Below, piece after piece: positions 9,417-19,802 of a DNA stretch of 64,000 bases; position 1 is the first letter of the stretch, and each line of letters begins with the position of its first letter. This stretch comes from Dactylis glomerata (Eukaryota; Streptophyta; Magnoliopsida; Poales; Poaceae). Position numbers and translations under genes: made by a program. Where the stretch lies: NCBI GenBank assembly GCA_007115705.1, contig QXEO01001791.1, positions 661,001-725,000 of the forward strand. The letters run 5' to 3'. The notes under the pieces were generated by a model, which saw nothing but the letters and a program-made list of their open reading frames with translations, had not been told where the DNA came from and ran no database searches.

Positions 9417-10669
9417 AAAGAAGCAATAAAAATAAAATAAAGAGCCTAATAAAACTAAAGAAGATAAAACCAAGACATATAAAAGCAACTATAATACAAG
9501 TTAACACAATACATATCATGTGGATGGGTAATATAGAGTATGAAGGAGACAACCTCATGTTAGTTGATGAATAGGGGGATGACTCAGGCATCCCCAAGCT
9601 TAGATGATTGTATCTTCTTGAATATATTCTTGGGATGCACCTAAACATCCCCAAGCTTGAGCTCTCGTTTCTTCTTGTTCATCTCATATCACCATATTGA
9701 TTAGAACTTATAAGCTACATCCACATAAAACTTCACAAAACTCATTAGTAGGGTTAGTACTCATTAAGTAAAATCCACTCATGTTCAAGCATTGAATGGT
9801 TTCATAATCTAAACTCAACATTAGCCACTATATATACTAAGGTATTCATGATTTTCATCGTCCGTCGAAAAACTAATGAAACTAAAAACACCAAGTATAA
9901 TATTGAATAAATTAAGAAATCTGTCAAAACTGAACAGTCTGTAAAGATGACACTCAACAAGATAGTTAAGTAGCTCAAATCGAAAAACTCCAAACTAAAT
10001 AAAGACAGATCATAATCTCAGGTTTATGCACAAAAAATTTGAGATCAAAACACTATTCTGAGATTTTTCACGATTTGTTATAGTGAAGCACAGAAATCTG
10101 TCTAAACAGAACAGTCGGTGAAAATCAAATTTTTTGAGACAGCTATGTAACTCAAATCAGAAAAAGTTAGTATAAAGAAAGAAAGATAATAAGCATTAGT
10201 TTGCACTCAAGAAATTTTAGGTCAATATCATGTTCTGGTGATTTTAAACATTTTATACTGTGAAGCACAGAAAATCTGTTTTTGGACAGCACAGCAAAAC
10301 TATCAACTTCCAAGTAACTAGGAACTACAATTATCACTTTACTTTTATAGTACAAAGGAATATGTACAATATATACAATATAATCAATATGTACAAGTTT
10401 TTAACTGAAAAGCTTCCATGGAAAGATTTGTTTTGGTTTCAGAGGCATGAACACAAGTGTTCAAGGTCGACCCCCACTTAACCATTACTCATATTTCCAA
10501 TCACTTTCCTTTTTGAAAATGTTTTTAGGTAACAAGTACAACTAATTTTTTTTGTAATTCACATTCCCTATCCATACTAAGATAGAGAATAACTTAAAAC
10601 TGAAAGTAAGAACTATTTAGAGATAAATCAAACAAGTGCACACAAGAATATTCACCCACACGCTAGAGC

Positions 10670-10687
10670 TCCCCGGCAACGGCGCCA
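10670..10687 (-). other. tRNA-Asp primer-binding site of element A
   Basis: The minus strand reads tggcgccgttgccgggga, the complement of the plant tRNA-Asp 3' end. It lies 10 bases inside the LTR end. The identical 18-mer occurs in element B at 12632-12649, showing that A and B share primer use. Confidence 0.9.
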
Positions 10688-10697
10688 GAAAAGGTCT

Positions 10698-12225
10698 TGA
10701 TATCCCACAAGTATAGGGGATCGTGTGTAGCCTTTTCGATAAGTAAGGGTGTCGAACCCAACGAGGAGCTAAAGATAGGTTAAATGTTCTCTCAAGTTCT
10801 ATCAACTGCTGATACAACTCTACGCACACTATATGTTTGCATCATCTAGGAAATAAAACTAGAGTAACAATACGGGTATGAGAGATAGCTTTGCAAGATA
10901 ATAAATATAAGAAAGTAATTGTTAGTGCTGCAACAATAAAATATACTAAGTAAACATAAACTAACAGTACCATGATTGTGGAAAAGTGGTGGTAATAGTG
11001 GTGGTAATAGTGGTGGCTTTGTCTAAGTTCAGTTAGTGAATAAATCGGGTTCATTGTCTTTGATGCAGTTTTCTATGTGGGAGAGGCTAAATATACAAGC
11101 ACTTCACTACTTGGAAATACAAGTACTATATGATTGGATTGTTAGCAAGCATCCGCAAATACTAAAATGCATTAAGGTTTCCCCAACCATAGCCTTAAGT
11201 TAATGGTCCTCTTACTCCCATACGTGCAACGTTCCGGTTCGCGTCCTCAGGTTTTTGTCATTCTGGTAGAACTACCCCCTTCCTTTTGCACATACTACTA
11301 ACCCTAAGATGTTTAATCCAAGCGCACATAAATATAATGGACACCAAAGGACAGTACCATATCAACATACAACTCTAATGAACCAAAGAGATTCAACAAA
11401 TCAATCTAAGAACAAATAAACTATGCAAACATGACATAGATCATAGGATAAATATTATAGCATCAAACACCATGTTTACATAGGACGGTACAGAGGTGTG
11501 TGGGAGGATGAACCACTGCATAATAGGAGGAGTTGGTGATGGAGATAGCGGTGAATATGGTGGAGATGAGCAGCGAAGGGCGCGGGCGGCGCAGCGGTGG
11601 CGGCGCCGGCAGCGGCGCGGGGGACTCCCCCGCCACCGGCATCATGGGGGAGCGCCGCCCCTTAGCCCCCTTCCTTCATGGCTTCATGGGATCCCTCCCC
11701 CCATGGAGATGGGATCCATGGGGGAGGCAAAAACGTGGCTCTGGTGGCTGCAAATTCGTGGGTGGAGGTATCCCCCACGAGCTAGGGTTCCTCCCTTTAT
11801 ATAATCTCTCGGATTCTCGTCTCCCCATCTTGAGCCGTAATGGAGCGAGCTTACCTCAGTCGTCCGGACTCGGAATCAGCTGAATTTTATGTCCAGAACG
11901 TTCGCCGTGAAATTCCCTACAACTTTGTAATTTAAGTGTTTTCCGTTTGACGCCGTCTTCGACCCGTAACGTGACCATCTTCGAAAAAAGTTCTGGCACA
12001 GATTTCTGGAAAGTCCCAATTTGACTCCAACAAGATTTTCACTTGTATTCTTGGTAATTCCGACACATCAAAGTGTAAAACAATAACATTGTGCACTTTT
12101 GTAACTATTAGTAGGTTAGTCCAAATAAATTATAAAAGTATCACAAAGTGTAGACAAAACATATAGCAATTGGTGTAAAACAAGCATGGATCATCAAAAA
12201 ATATAGATACGTTTGCAATGTATCA
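10698..12225 (-). repeat. 5' LTR of element A
   Basis: The minus strand starts TGATACATTGC and ends GGGATATCA, giving 1,528 bases. A TATA-type sequence 'attatataaagg' (minus strand, near 11803-11812) precedes a GC-rich stretch at about 11530-11770 that would be the transcribed LTR leader. ORFs of about 100 residues in that stretch are compositional. The other LTR is outside the window. Confidence 0.78.
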
Positions 12226-12620
12226 GACCCCGGTCCAATTTCCTTTATATTGCTATTACCGTTTACTTTACTCGCACTGTTTACTTTCTCGCATACTACT
12301 ATTGCTTTCCACTTGATACACTCATTCCTTTGTTTACAGCAAACCGGTAATATTGACAACCTCATCGTAAGTTGGGAGCAAAGTACTTGTTTGTGTTGTG
12401 TGCAGTTTTTACATTGCTGCTAGTGCAAAGCAAAGCACTAGACGAGGCGCCCTATAAATTCTCCAGAGTTGTCGCAAAGCTAGCAGGCATCACCTTCTGA
12501 AGTTTGGCTTTTTCCTATTGGTTCGATAAACCTCGGTTTCTTACTGAGGGAAGACTTGCTACTGTGCTCATCATACCTTCCTCTTGGGGTTCCCAACTGG
12601 GTGGTTATCTGCCCGCATCA
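12226..12620 (+). repeat. 5' LTR of element B, 3' portion only
   Basis: This matches the end of the 3' LTR from 'gaccccggtccaattt' onwards. It ends 'gcccgcatca', after which an 11-base spacer leads to the primer site. Everything upstream of 'gaccc' is missing because element A was inserted at that point. Confidence 0.85.
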
Positions 12621-12631
12621 AGCACTTTTTC

Positions 12632-12649
12632 TGGCGCCGTTGCCGGGGA
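12632..12649 (+). other. tRNA-Asp primer-binding site of element B
   Basis: tggcgccgttgccgggga, complementary to the 3' end of plant tRNA-Asp, 11 bases after the LTR end. Confidence 0.92.
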
Positions 12650-12784
12650 AAAAGAAGATTTCTGCAAGGGGAGTCTCGCACGCACAATCTTTACTTTGTT
12701 TTTTGTTTTGCTTTATTTTATTTTTGCTTGCATCGTTTTATCAAAAATACAAAAAATTAGTTTCCTTATATTTGTTATTTATAC

Positions 12785-14872
12785 TTGTCTGCTTTTAGCT
12801 TTGCTAGATTGGGTACTCATGAGAACACCAAGTTGTGTGATTTTACTAGCACTAATAATAGTGATTTTATCTGCACTCCTATTGCGCCACCTGCTCCTGC
12901 TGCAAATTTTTATGAGATTAAACCTGCTTTATTGAACCTTGTTATGAAAGAGCAATTTTCTAGTGCTAGTACTGATGATGCTGCGGCTCATCTCAACAAT
13001 TTTGTTGAGCTATGTGAGATACAGAAATATAAGGATGTAGAAGGTGATATTATTAAGCTTAAGTTGTTTCCTTTCTCTTTAAGAGGAAAAGCTAAGGATT
13101 GGTTGCTATCTTTGCCTAAAAATAGTATTGATTCATGGGCTAAGTGTAAGGATGCTTTTATTGGAAAATACTATCCTCCTGCTAAGATTATAGCTTTGCA
13201 TACTGATATTATGAAGTTTAGCCAGTTTGATAATGAACATGTTGCTCAGTCTTGGGAAAGAATGAAATCTATGATAAAGAATTGTCCCACTCATGGACTG
13301 ACTACTTGGATGATTGTCCAAACTTTTTATGCAGGACTGAATTTTTTTTCAAGAAACCTATTGGATTCATCTGCTGGAGGCACTTTTATGTCTCTTACCT
13401 TGGGCGCCGCAACAAAGCTCCTCGACAATATGATGGTAAATTATTCTGAATGGCACACCGAGAGAGCTCCACAAGGTAAGAAGGTAAATTCTGTTGAGGA
13501 AACCTCCCCCTTGAGTGATAAGATTGATGCTATTATGCTTATGCTTTCTAATGATAGAACTCATGTTGATCCTAATAATGTTCATTTAGCCTCTTTGGTT
13601 GCTCAAGAAGAGCATGTTGATGTAAACTTCATTAGAAATAATAATTTTAACAACAATGCTTATAGGAACAATTTTGCTAGTAACAATTATAGGCCGTATC
13701 CTTCTACCAATGGTAATGGTTATGGTAACTCTTATGGTAATTCCTCCAACAACACTAGGGGCGCGCCCTCTGATCTTGAGGTAATGCTCAAGGACTTCAT
13801 CGGTAAGCAAACTACTTTTAACAAGTCTGTTGAGGAAAAGTTAGGAAAAATTGATATTCTTGCTTCTAAAGTTGATAGCCCTGCTCTTGATGTTGAACTT
13901 CTGAAATTAAAAGTGTTGCCTAATGATGTGAAGGAGAACAATACTTTTGCCACTGCTAATGCTATCCAAGTTAAAATTAATGAAAATGTTAGGATATTAG
14001 CAGAATTGCATGCCAGGTGGGAAAGAGAAGATGAGATGGCTAGAAATATGAAGCTATGTACTATTACTACCTCTAATGATTATGTTCCAAGTGCTAGCAA
14101 TCCTCTTACTTTGATTGGTGTAGAGAAAACTCCCACTCCTTGTACTAAAAAGCCCAAAACTGCAAAAACTTTTTCTCAAAAGAGTGCTGAAATTTTTTGG
14201 AGTGTAGGAGATGATAGCTCTACTTCTTTTAATGATTTTGATGTTGATGGCTGCAATATATCTGAAATTATTTTGTTCTTGCAAAATCTTGCTTTGAGTC
14301 CCAATGCTAGTTCTATAAATGTTGCTTTTACTAAGCATATTACAAATGCTCTCATGAAAATTTGGGATGAAAAGTTGAAACAAAAGGCTTCTATTCCCAA
14401 GAAGTTAGAAGATGGTTGGGAACCCATCATTGATATGCATGTTAATGGTTTTGATTGCCGTGCTTTATGTGATCTAGGTGCTAGTATTTCTATTATGGCT
14501 AGAAAAATTTATGATATGCTTGATTTACCACCGCTTGAAAAGTGTTATTTTGATATTCCTCCTGCTGATGTTGCTAAGAAGAAACCTTTGGGAAGGATTA
14601 ATGATGTTATTATTATGGTTAACAATAACCTTGTTCCCATTGATTTTCTTGTTATGGATGGTGAATGCAATGCTTCATGTCCTATTATTTTGGGAAGACC
14701 CTTTCTTCGAACTGTAGGTGCCATCTTTGATATGAAGCAAGGCACCATCAAATATCATTTTCCACTCAAGAAAGGTATGGAACACTTCCCTAGGAAGAGA
14801 AAGAAATTACTTTTTGACTCTATTCTTAGAGCAAATTATGAACTTGATGCTTCATCGCTCGATATTACTTGA
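12785..14872 (+). CDS. gag-pro: Gag-protease polyprotein of element B
   Basis: An uninterrupted 695-residue frame. Residues about 60-190 form a Retrotrans_gag domain (LFPFSLRGKAKDWLLSLP, WAKCKDAFIGKYYP, VAQSWERMK). The middle (about 280-320) is Asn/Tyr-rich low-complexity sequence with no CCHC zinc knuckle. Residues about 550-660 are a retropepsin-like domain: the active-site motif is DLGAS with Asp563 where viral-type enzymes have DTG or DSG, and the ILGRPFLR motif follows near residue 635. DLGA is common in Athila and related plant gypsy proteases. The start was chosen because the Met lies 136 bases after the primer site and opens the frame; Met826-type downstream starts would cut the gag region. 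It should form particles and self-process, but there is no polymerase to copy RNA. Confidence 0.88.
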   Translation: MSAFSFARLGTHENTKLCDFTSTNNSDFICTPIAPPAPAANFYEIKPALLNLVMKEQFSSASTDDAAAHLNNFVELCEIQKYKDVEGDIIKLKLFPFSLRGKAKDWLLSLPKNSIDSWAKCKDAFIGKYYPPAKIIALHTDIMKFSQFDNEHVAQSWERMKSMIKNCPTHGLTTWMIVQTFYAGLNFFSRNLLDSSAGGTFMSLTLGAATKLLDNMMVNYSEWHTERAPQGKKVNSVEETSPLSDKIDAIMLMLSNDRTHVDPNNVHLASLVAQEEHVDVNFIRNNNFNNNAYRNNFASNNYRPYPSTNGNGYGNSYGNSSNNTRGAPSDLEVMLKDFIGKQTTFNKSVEEKLGKIDILASKVDSPALDVELLKLKVLPNDVKENNTFATANAIQVKINENVRILAELHARWEREDEMARNMKLCTITTSNDYVPSASNPLTLIGVEKTPTPCTKKPKTAKTFSQKSAEIFWSVGDDSSTSFNDFDVDGCNISEIILFLQNLALSPNASSINVAFTKHITNALMKIWDEKLKQKASIPKKLEDGWEPIIDMHVNGFDCRALCDLGASISIMARKIYDMLDLPPLEKCYFDIPPADVAKKKPLGRINDVIIMVNNNLVPIDFLVMDGECNASCPIILGRPFLRTVGAIFDMKQGTIKYHFPLKKGMEHFPRKRKKLLFDSILRANYELDASSLDIT

Positions 14873-17431
14873 TTCGCACTTTCTGCGCCTAGCTCAAAGG
14901 CGTTAAAGAAAAGCACTCTTGGGAGATAACCCAATATTTTACTTTCAGTTCTTTTTCTTTTATTTGAATGTTGGAAGTTATTACTACTGAAATGAACTCT
15001 CCTTATCATTTTTATTTCATTTTTGTGCCAAGAGAAACCTCAAACTTGAGTGAGGTAAGATTTGGGGAAGTTGCTGTCCTGAAACAGATTTCGGTGCTGC
15101 ACCGTAAAAATTCATGAAAATTCTCAGAATATCTTTTTGACCTGAAATTTCTTGTGAATATGCCCCAGGTTATATCCAAACTTTCATTAGTTTTACACTT
15201 TTTGATTTGAGCAACAGAAAACCCTCAAAAAAATCAACCTTTGTCAGCTGTTCTGTTTTGACAGATTTCTACCACTATTTGTGTTTGCCTCTCGATTGCT
15301 TTCTTTTTGAGTTCTTTTGATCACGGAACTTTTGGGGAAGTTGCTACAGTAGTATATGCTATATATATGGTGGTTTTGAGTTGAAATCTGAACCAAAGAA
15401 AGGGTTGATTCATTATTATGCTTACACTAATGTTGCTAATAGAATTGTGTTGAGTTTTGTATGAAGGAAGTTTTCAAGTGTAGGGATTAGAGAATGATGA
15501 GATGAGGTGAAAAATGGACAAAAGGTCAAGATTGGGGATGCCCACGCACCCCAAGAAATATCCAAGAGGTACAAGCGTCAAAGCTTGGGGATGCCCCCGA
15601 GGCACCCCTTCTTCATCGGCAAAAACCAGGTCACCTTTCAAAACACTATATTTTTATTGCTTCATGCACTATGCGTTTTTCTTGGAGCGTCTTTACTTTT
15701 GCTTTCAGTTTTCTTTTGTTTTGTTTGCTGCAATAAATGGTTGGACCCCAACAAATTTCTTTTGGAGAAGATTTACTCGTTTTTCATTGCCAAGAACACT
15801 CTAGTTTTCACTCTTATCGTTCAACGAGTGTTCTCTTTTTCTACTACTGCGTTTAGCTTTCAATTTTTGCCTTGATTTTTTTCAGATCTTTTTTTATCTT
15901 TGAATCAAGGTGTATTTTGACCTCTGGTCCATGTTGGTATTCATCAAAAGAGTTGTTTCAAAAAAGTTCGAATGGTGTTGGAAAAGAGAAAAAGTTTCAT
16001 GCAAAAAAGTGGTACAAAAAGGAGATTGTTTAGACTGTGGCTTAGGCTTTTGCATGTCGTGCTTGATGTCATTTTGATAGTATGCTTAGTGATTTTTGTT
16101 GTAGCATGACTTGTCTCAAATGACTGAGATTGCTTAACAAGCCTTTGAAAAAATCATGCGTTGTTTTTATTATTTGGAAGCATTATTTTGGTTTTCTCCT
16201 TTGATGCTTTAATTGGGTTGACTTGGCGCATGCTTACACATGTTAACTACAAATAAGTCGCCTATAGCCTCTATGATCATTTGGTTTTTGACTTGTGATG
16301 CCACTTTATGCTTCTCTCAATGATGTTTTGTCGCTATGCATGATTATGGCCGTTATTGCTCTCTTAGTTGGTCGCTCCCAGTCTTTTGCTAGCCCTCATT
16401 TTGTATTGAGTATGAGCTCTACTTGTGCATCCAACTCCTAAAAACCAAGTTATGCCAATGTGTCCACTATAAATTCCTATGCATGGTATTTGTAAGCCAT
16501 TCCAAGTAAATTTTCATGTGCTACCTTTCAAAAAAACACTTCAAAACACTTCTCGTTTTGTGACACTATTTTCAGCTCATGGGGATGTGGTGGTCGGATT
16601 TGCTATCTTCCATATTGTTTTATTCCAAAAAGAAAAAAAAAAGAAAAAAAGGCACTCCTCCATGGTATGTGAAAGTTGGTGGGCACCCGATGGAATCGGT
16701 TAGCCATGGTTTGTGAAAGGAAAAAAGGTGGGGAGGAGTGCCAAGCTTTATAAAAGAGCACAAAAGTGCCAATCTCTCTCTCAAAAACTTGCTTCATTTT
16801 TATATGGAAGATAGTAAGAACCCCATTGCCAGTCGTTGACAAAGACAACCACCTCTCAAAACACAATTTTTATCTCTCTGTTTTACAAATGAAAAGCTCT
16901 AGCACATGTTTAATCACTGCTTCCCTCTGCGAAGGGCCTTTCTTTTACTTTTATGTTGAGTCTTCACCTTCTACCTTTATGCACCGTCTAAGAGTACATA
17001 GTTGTCATTCTGAGTTTAATGTTAATTGTCCCAAAGTTATCATTGATTGATTCATGATTATGGTTTCATTTGTTCTTAAATTATTTGTATCTAGTCGCCC
17101 TCTTAAACTTGAAGGTGTCCTATGCATTTATGTTTTGCTATTCCATGAAGGACAAGCTGAAAACCATTTGCTATGTTTTCCATATGGTTGAAACACACAC
17201 GTGACTTTCATTGTTTCATTATTCATGATCTTTCATTCGTGTTCTTTTTCATGTTATAACATGGTTGCCAAGTTTCTTCTATTGAGATTATGTCTTTCAT
17301 GACCATGTTTTAAGTTCTTTGATCCCAGCACTCAATGCCTTACATAGATGATCAAGATTGTGATGGTGCATGTCACCTAAAAAATTATTCTTTTTTTATC
17401 ACTTACCTACTTGAGGACGAGCAGGAGTTAA
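14873..17431 (+). other. Gene-free 3' interior of element B
   Basis: This 2.5 kb of T-rich DNA has no domain-bearing frame. It contains 'aagcttggggatgc' motifs (near 15580 and 17430), as in element A. A notable stem is formed by 'ggcactcctcc' at 16651 and 'ggaggagtgcc' at 16732, enclosing two copies of ccatggt(a/t)tgtgaaag. ORFs such as 15507-15875 and 16766-17050 look like chance frames. Confidence 0.7.
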
Positions 17432-19066
17432 GCTTGGGGATGCTTGATACGTCTCAAACATATCTATAATTTTTGATTCACCATGCTTGTTTTTACACCA
17501 TTTGCTTTATGTTTTGATGCACTTCATGGCATTTTTATGCATTTTCCGGAACTAACCTATTAACGAGATGCCACAGTGCCAGTTCCCTATTTTCTGCTGT
17601 TTTTGTGTTTAAGAAAAGTTACACAGGAAATATTCTCAGAATTGGACGAAACAAAGCCGAACCTCCTAATATTTACTGAAGCTTCCAGAAGACCAAAGAG
17701 GAGACGGAGGGGGGCCATGGGCCAGCCACACCGTAGGGTGGCGCGGCCAGCCCCTGGCCCGTGCCCCCTAGTGGTGAGGCTGCCCTGGCCCACTTCTGAC
17801 GCTGCCCTTCCGCCTATATATTCCTTCCGACGGGAAAAAACTAAAGACCTGATCAATTTTCCAGAAATACATCGCAATCCGCCGCTGTCATCGACCCAAG
17901 ATCGAGAGGGTCCAGAAGCTCTTCCCGGCACCCTGCCGGAGAGGGGAATCACCATTGGAGGTCTTCTTCATCGCCATGCTTGCCTCCGACGCGATGAGTG
18001 AGTAGTCTACCTTGGACTATGGGTCCATAGTAGTAGCTAGATGCTTGTCTTCTCCACAATGTGCTTCATGTTTAGATCTTGTGAGCTGCCCTACATGATC
18101 AAGATCATCTTTATGTAATTCTACATGTTGTGTTTGTTGGGATCCGATGAATATTGGTGTTATGATTAAGTTGATGTTCTGAATTTATCTTATGTTATCT
18201 CTATGTTGTTTATGATCTTGCATGCTCTCCGTTGTTAGTAGCTATCTTGGCCAAGTAGATACTAGTGACTCCAAGAGGGGGTATTTATGCTTGATAGTTG
18301 GTTTCATGCCTCTATTTAATCTGAGGGAGTGACAGAAACCTCTAAGGTTGTAGATGTGCTGTTGCCACTAGGGAGAAAACAACATTCTTGTGTCCAAGGA
18401 TATTCGCTTTGTTTACATTACACACTTTGCTTAATGCAGTTATCTGTTGTTCGCAACTTAATACTCAAGGGGTCCTCGGATGATTCCCCGTGAGTGGATT
18501 ATTAGTCATAGATACAGTTAGATGGCGGTCTATGTATCTTGTTGTAATGCCCAGATTAAATCTCATAGTGATCTTCTTGACATATGCACATTATCTTTAT
18601 TCTATCAATTGCCCAACTGTAATTTGTTTACCCAGCATATCGTTATTTATCTTATGGAGAGACACCACTAGTGAACTATGGACCCCGGTCCAATTTCCTT
18701 TATATTGCTATTACCGTTTACTTTTACTCGCACTGTTTACTTTCTCGCATACTACTATTGCTTTCCACTCGATACGCTCATTCCTTTGTTTACAGCAAAC
18801 CGGTGAGATTGACAACCTCATCGTAAGTTGGGAGCAAAGTACTTGTTTGTGTTGTGTGCAGGTTTCACGTTGCTGCTGGTGCAAAGCAAAGCACTGGACG
18901 AGGCGCCCTATAAATTGTCCAGAGCTGTCGCAAAGCTAGTAGGCATCACCTTCTGAAGTTTGGCTTTTTCCTACTGGTTCGATAAACCTCGGTTTCTTAC
19001 TGAGGGAAGACTTGCTACTGTGCTCATCATACCTTCCTCTTGGGGTTCCCAACTGGGTGGTTGCTT
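17432..19066 (+). repeat. 3' LTR of element B with adjacent polypurine tract
   Basis: A tract 'aagcttggggatgct' precedes the LTR start, TGATACGTCTC, at 17445. A TATA box 'cctatatattcc' near 17811-17822 marks the promoter. The region around 17660-17800 is GC-rich, and the ORF over 17576-18001 there is not a gene. The LTR runs to '...aactgggtggtt' at 19066. The 5' LTR continues for about 12 more bases (atctgcccgcatca), so the end here is lost. The 57167-58332 LTR belongs to the same family. Confidence 0.85.
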
Positions 19067-19105
19067 CCCACCGGGCGGCCGGGGTGCCGCTTCGTCAGAG
19101 CAGAC
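19067..19105 (-). pseudogene. Second AT-hook of element C's antisense ORF, cut off by copia insertion
   Basis: On the minus strand these bases continue, in frame and across the CAGAC target site, the AT-hook ORF that starts at 26693. They encode TKRHPGRPVGS, a second AT-hook core (GRP flanked by basic residues). At 19066 the frame runs into the end of element B's 3' LTR, so the rest of this protein and of element C is gone. Confidence 0.6.
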
Positions 19106-19352
19106 TGTTAGAACTCAGAGGATTGAGAGTGAAAACTTGTGTTTATTGCTTGTGAGCAAAGCCCTATTTATACAAGGATTTTGGGGTGCCTCCGAAGAGG
19201 TGCCTGTTACAAGAGACATGACTGTTTACAAGAGATGCAACTGCTGAGAGAGAGAGAGAAGAGGTGTCTATACACAAGAGACACGTCTGTACAGAAAGGG
19301 TGCTTTGGGCATACTAGTAACCGCCTAGAGCGGTTGTAATTTATTCCTAACA
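19106..19352 (-). repeat. Copia 3' LTR
   Basis: Begins TGTTAGGAATAA and ends AGTTCTAACA on the minus strand, so TG...CA ends are intact. A purine tract, caagggggag, abuts it at 19353-19362 and is the likely plus-strand primer. A 66-residue ORF on the plus strand occurs in both LTRs only because the LTRs are identical. Confidence 0.95.
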
Positions 19353-19802
19353 CTCCCCCTTGCACAAAGATTCTTCTTGTATGTCTTGTATTCCTTGTAT
19401 AATCTTGAATGTAATGGCCTTGATCACAAGCGATAAATTTTCTTGAATAAACTCCCCCAAAAACCCTGTGGGAAAAATATGAGGAGACTAGAATTTGATA
19501 TGTTGTCAAAAACTCCTTTAAAACCCAGTGGGAAAAGTAAGGAGAAAATAGTACAACATATAATGATTATTGTCTCTTTGATAACTTATATGAGAAAACC
19601 TTGGAAGGATAAAATTCATTGGTAAGTTTAGAGAACAATTAATATGTCTTGTATACATCTGTTAAAAACCCCGGTGGGGAAAATAGGAGGTATGACATAT
19701 ATTCTTGTGTTGATATTACCTCATTAAAAACCTCGATGAGAACCATGAGAGTAAACTCATAAAGGAAAAAGAGTGTAATATAATGTTTGAATGGGTTATG
19801 GT

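Larger units (their letters stand above)
9417..12225 (-). mobile_element. LTR element A, 5' part, no coding sequence seen
   Basis: Read on the minus strand, an LTR (12225 down to 10698) is followed by a tRNA-Asp primer site (10687-10670), then 1.25 kb of AT-rich DNA that ends at the CACTA terminus. That interior contains 'aagcttggggatg' motifs and stretches resembling the 3' untranslated part of element B (for example near 15050-15300). B has a 2 kb gag gene between its primer site and such DNA; here there is none, so A looks like a gag-less, LARD-type relative. A begins exactly at a point inside B's 5' LTR (the next bases, gaccc, continue B), so it was inserted there. The partner of that target duplication is outside the window. 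All short ORFs in 9250-11050 lack domain signal. Confidence 0.75.
12226..19066 (+). mobile_element. LTR element B: gag-protease-only gypsy relative (Athila/Sabrina-like)
   Basis: Order: the last 395 bases of the 5' LTR, tRNA-Asp primer site, a single 695-residue gag-protease ORF, 2.57 kb without genes, a purine-rich tract ending at 17444, and a 3' LTR of about 1.62 kb. No reverse transcriptase, RNase H or integrase is present, so it would need enzymes from a related element. The overlapping parts of the two LTRs (12226-12617 and about 18679-19066) differ at only a handful of positions. The first part of the 5' LTR is displaced by element A. The 3' LTR stops about 12 bases short of its expected end. 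Naming it Sabrina-like is from memory of Triticeae families, not a search. Confidence 0.82.

Noticed and set aside
17576..18001. 141-residue ORF, repeated at 57289-57720
   Set aside because: It lies in the GC-rich leader of the B-family LTR in both copies; no start context or domain.
19139..19339. 66-residue ORF found twice (also 26359-26559)
   Set aside because: Both copies are inside the identical copia LTRs; identity reflects the LTRs, not coding selection.
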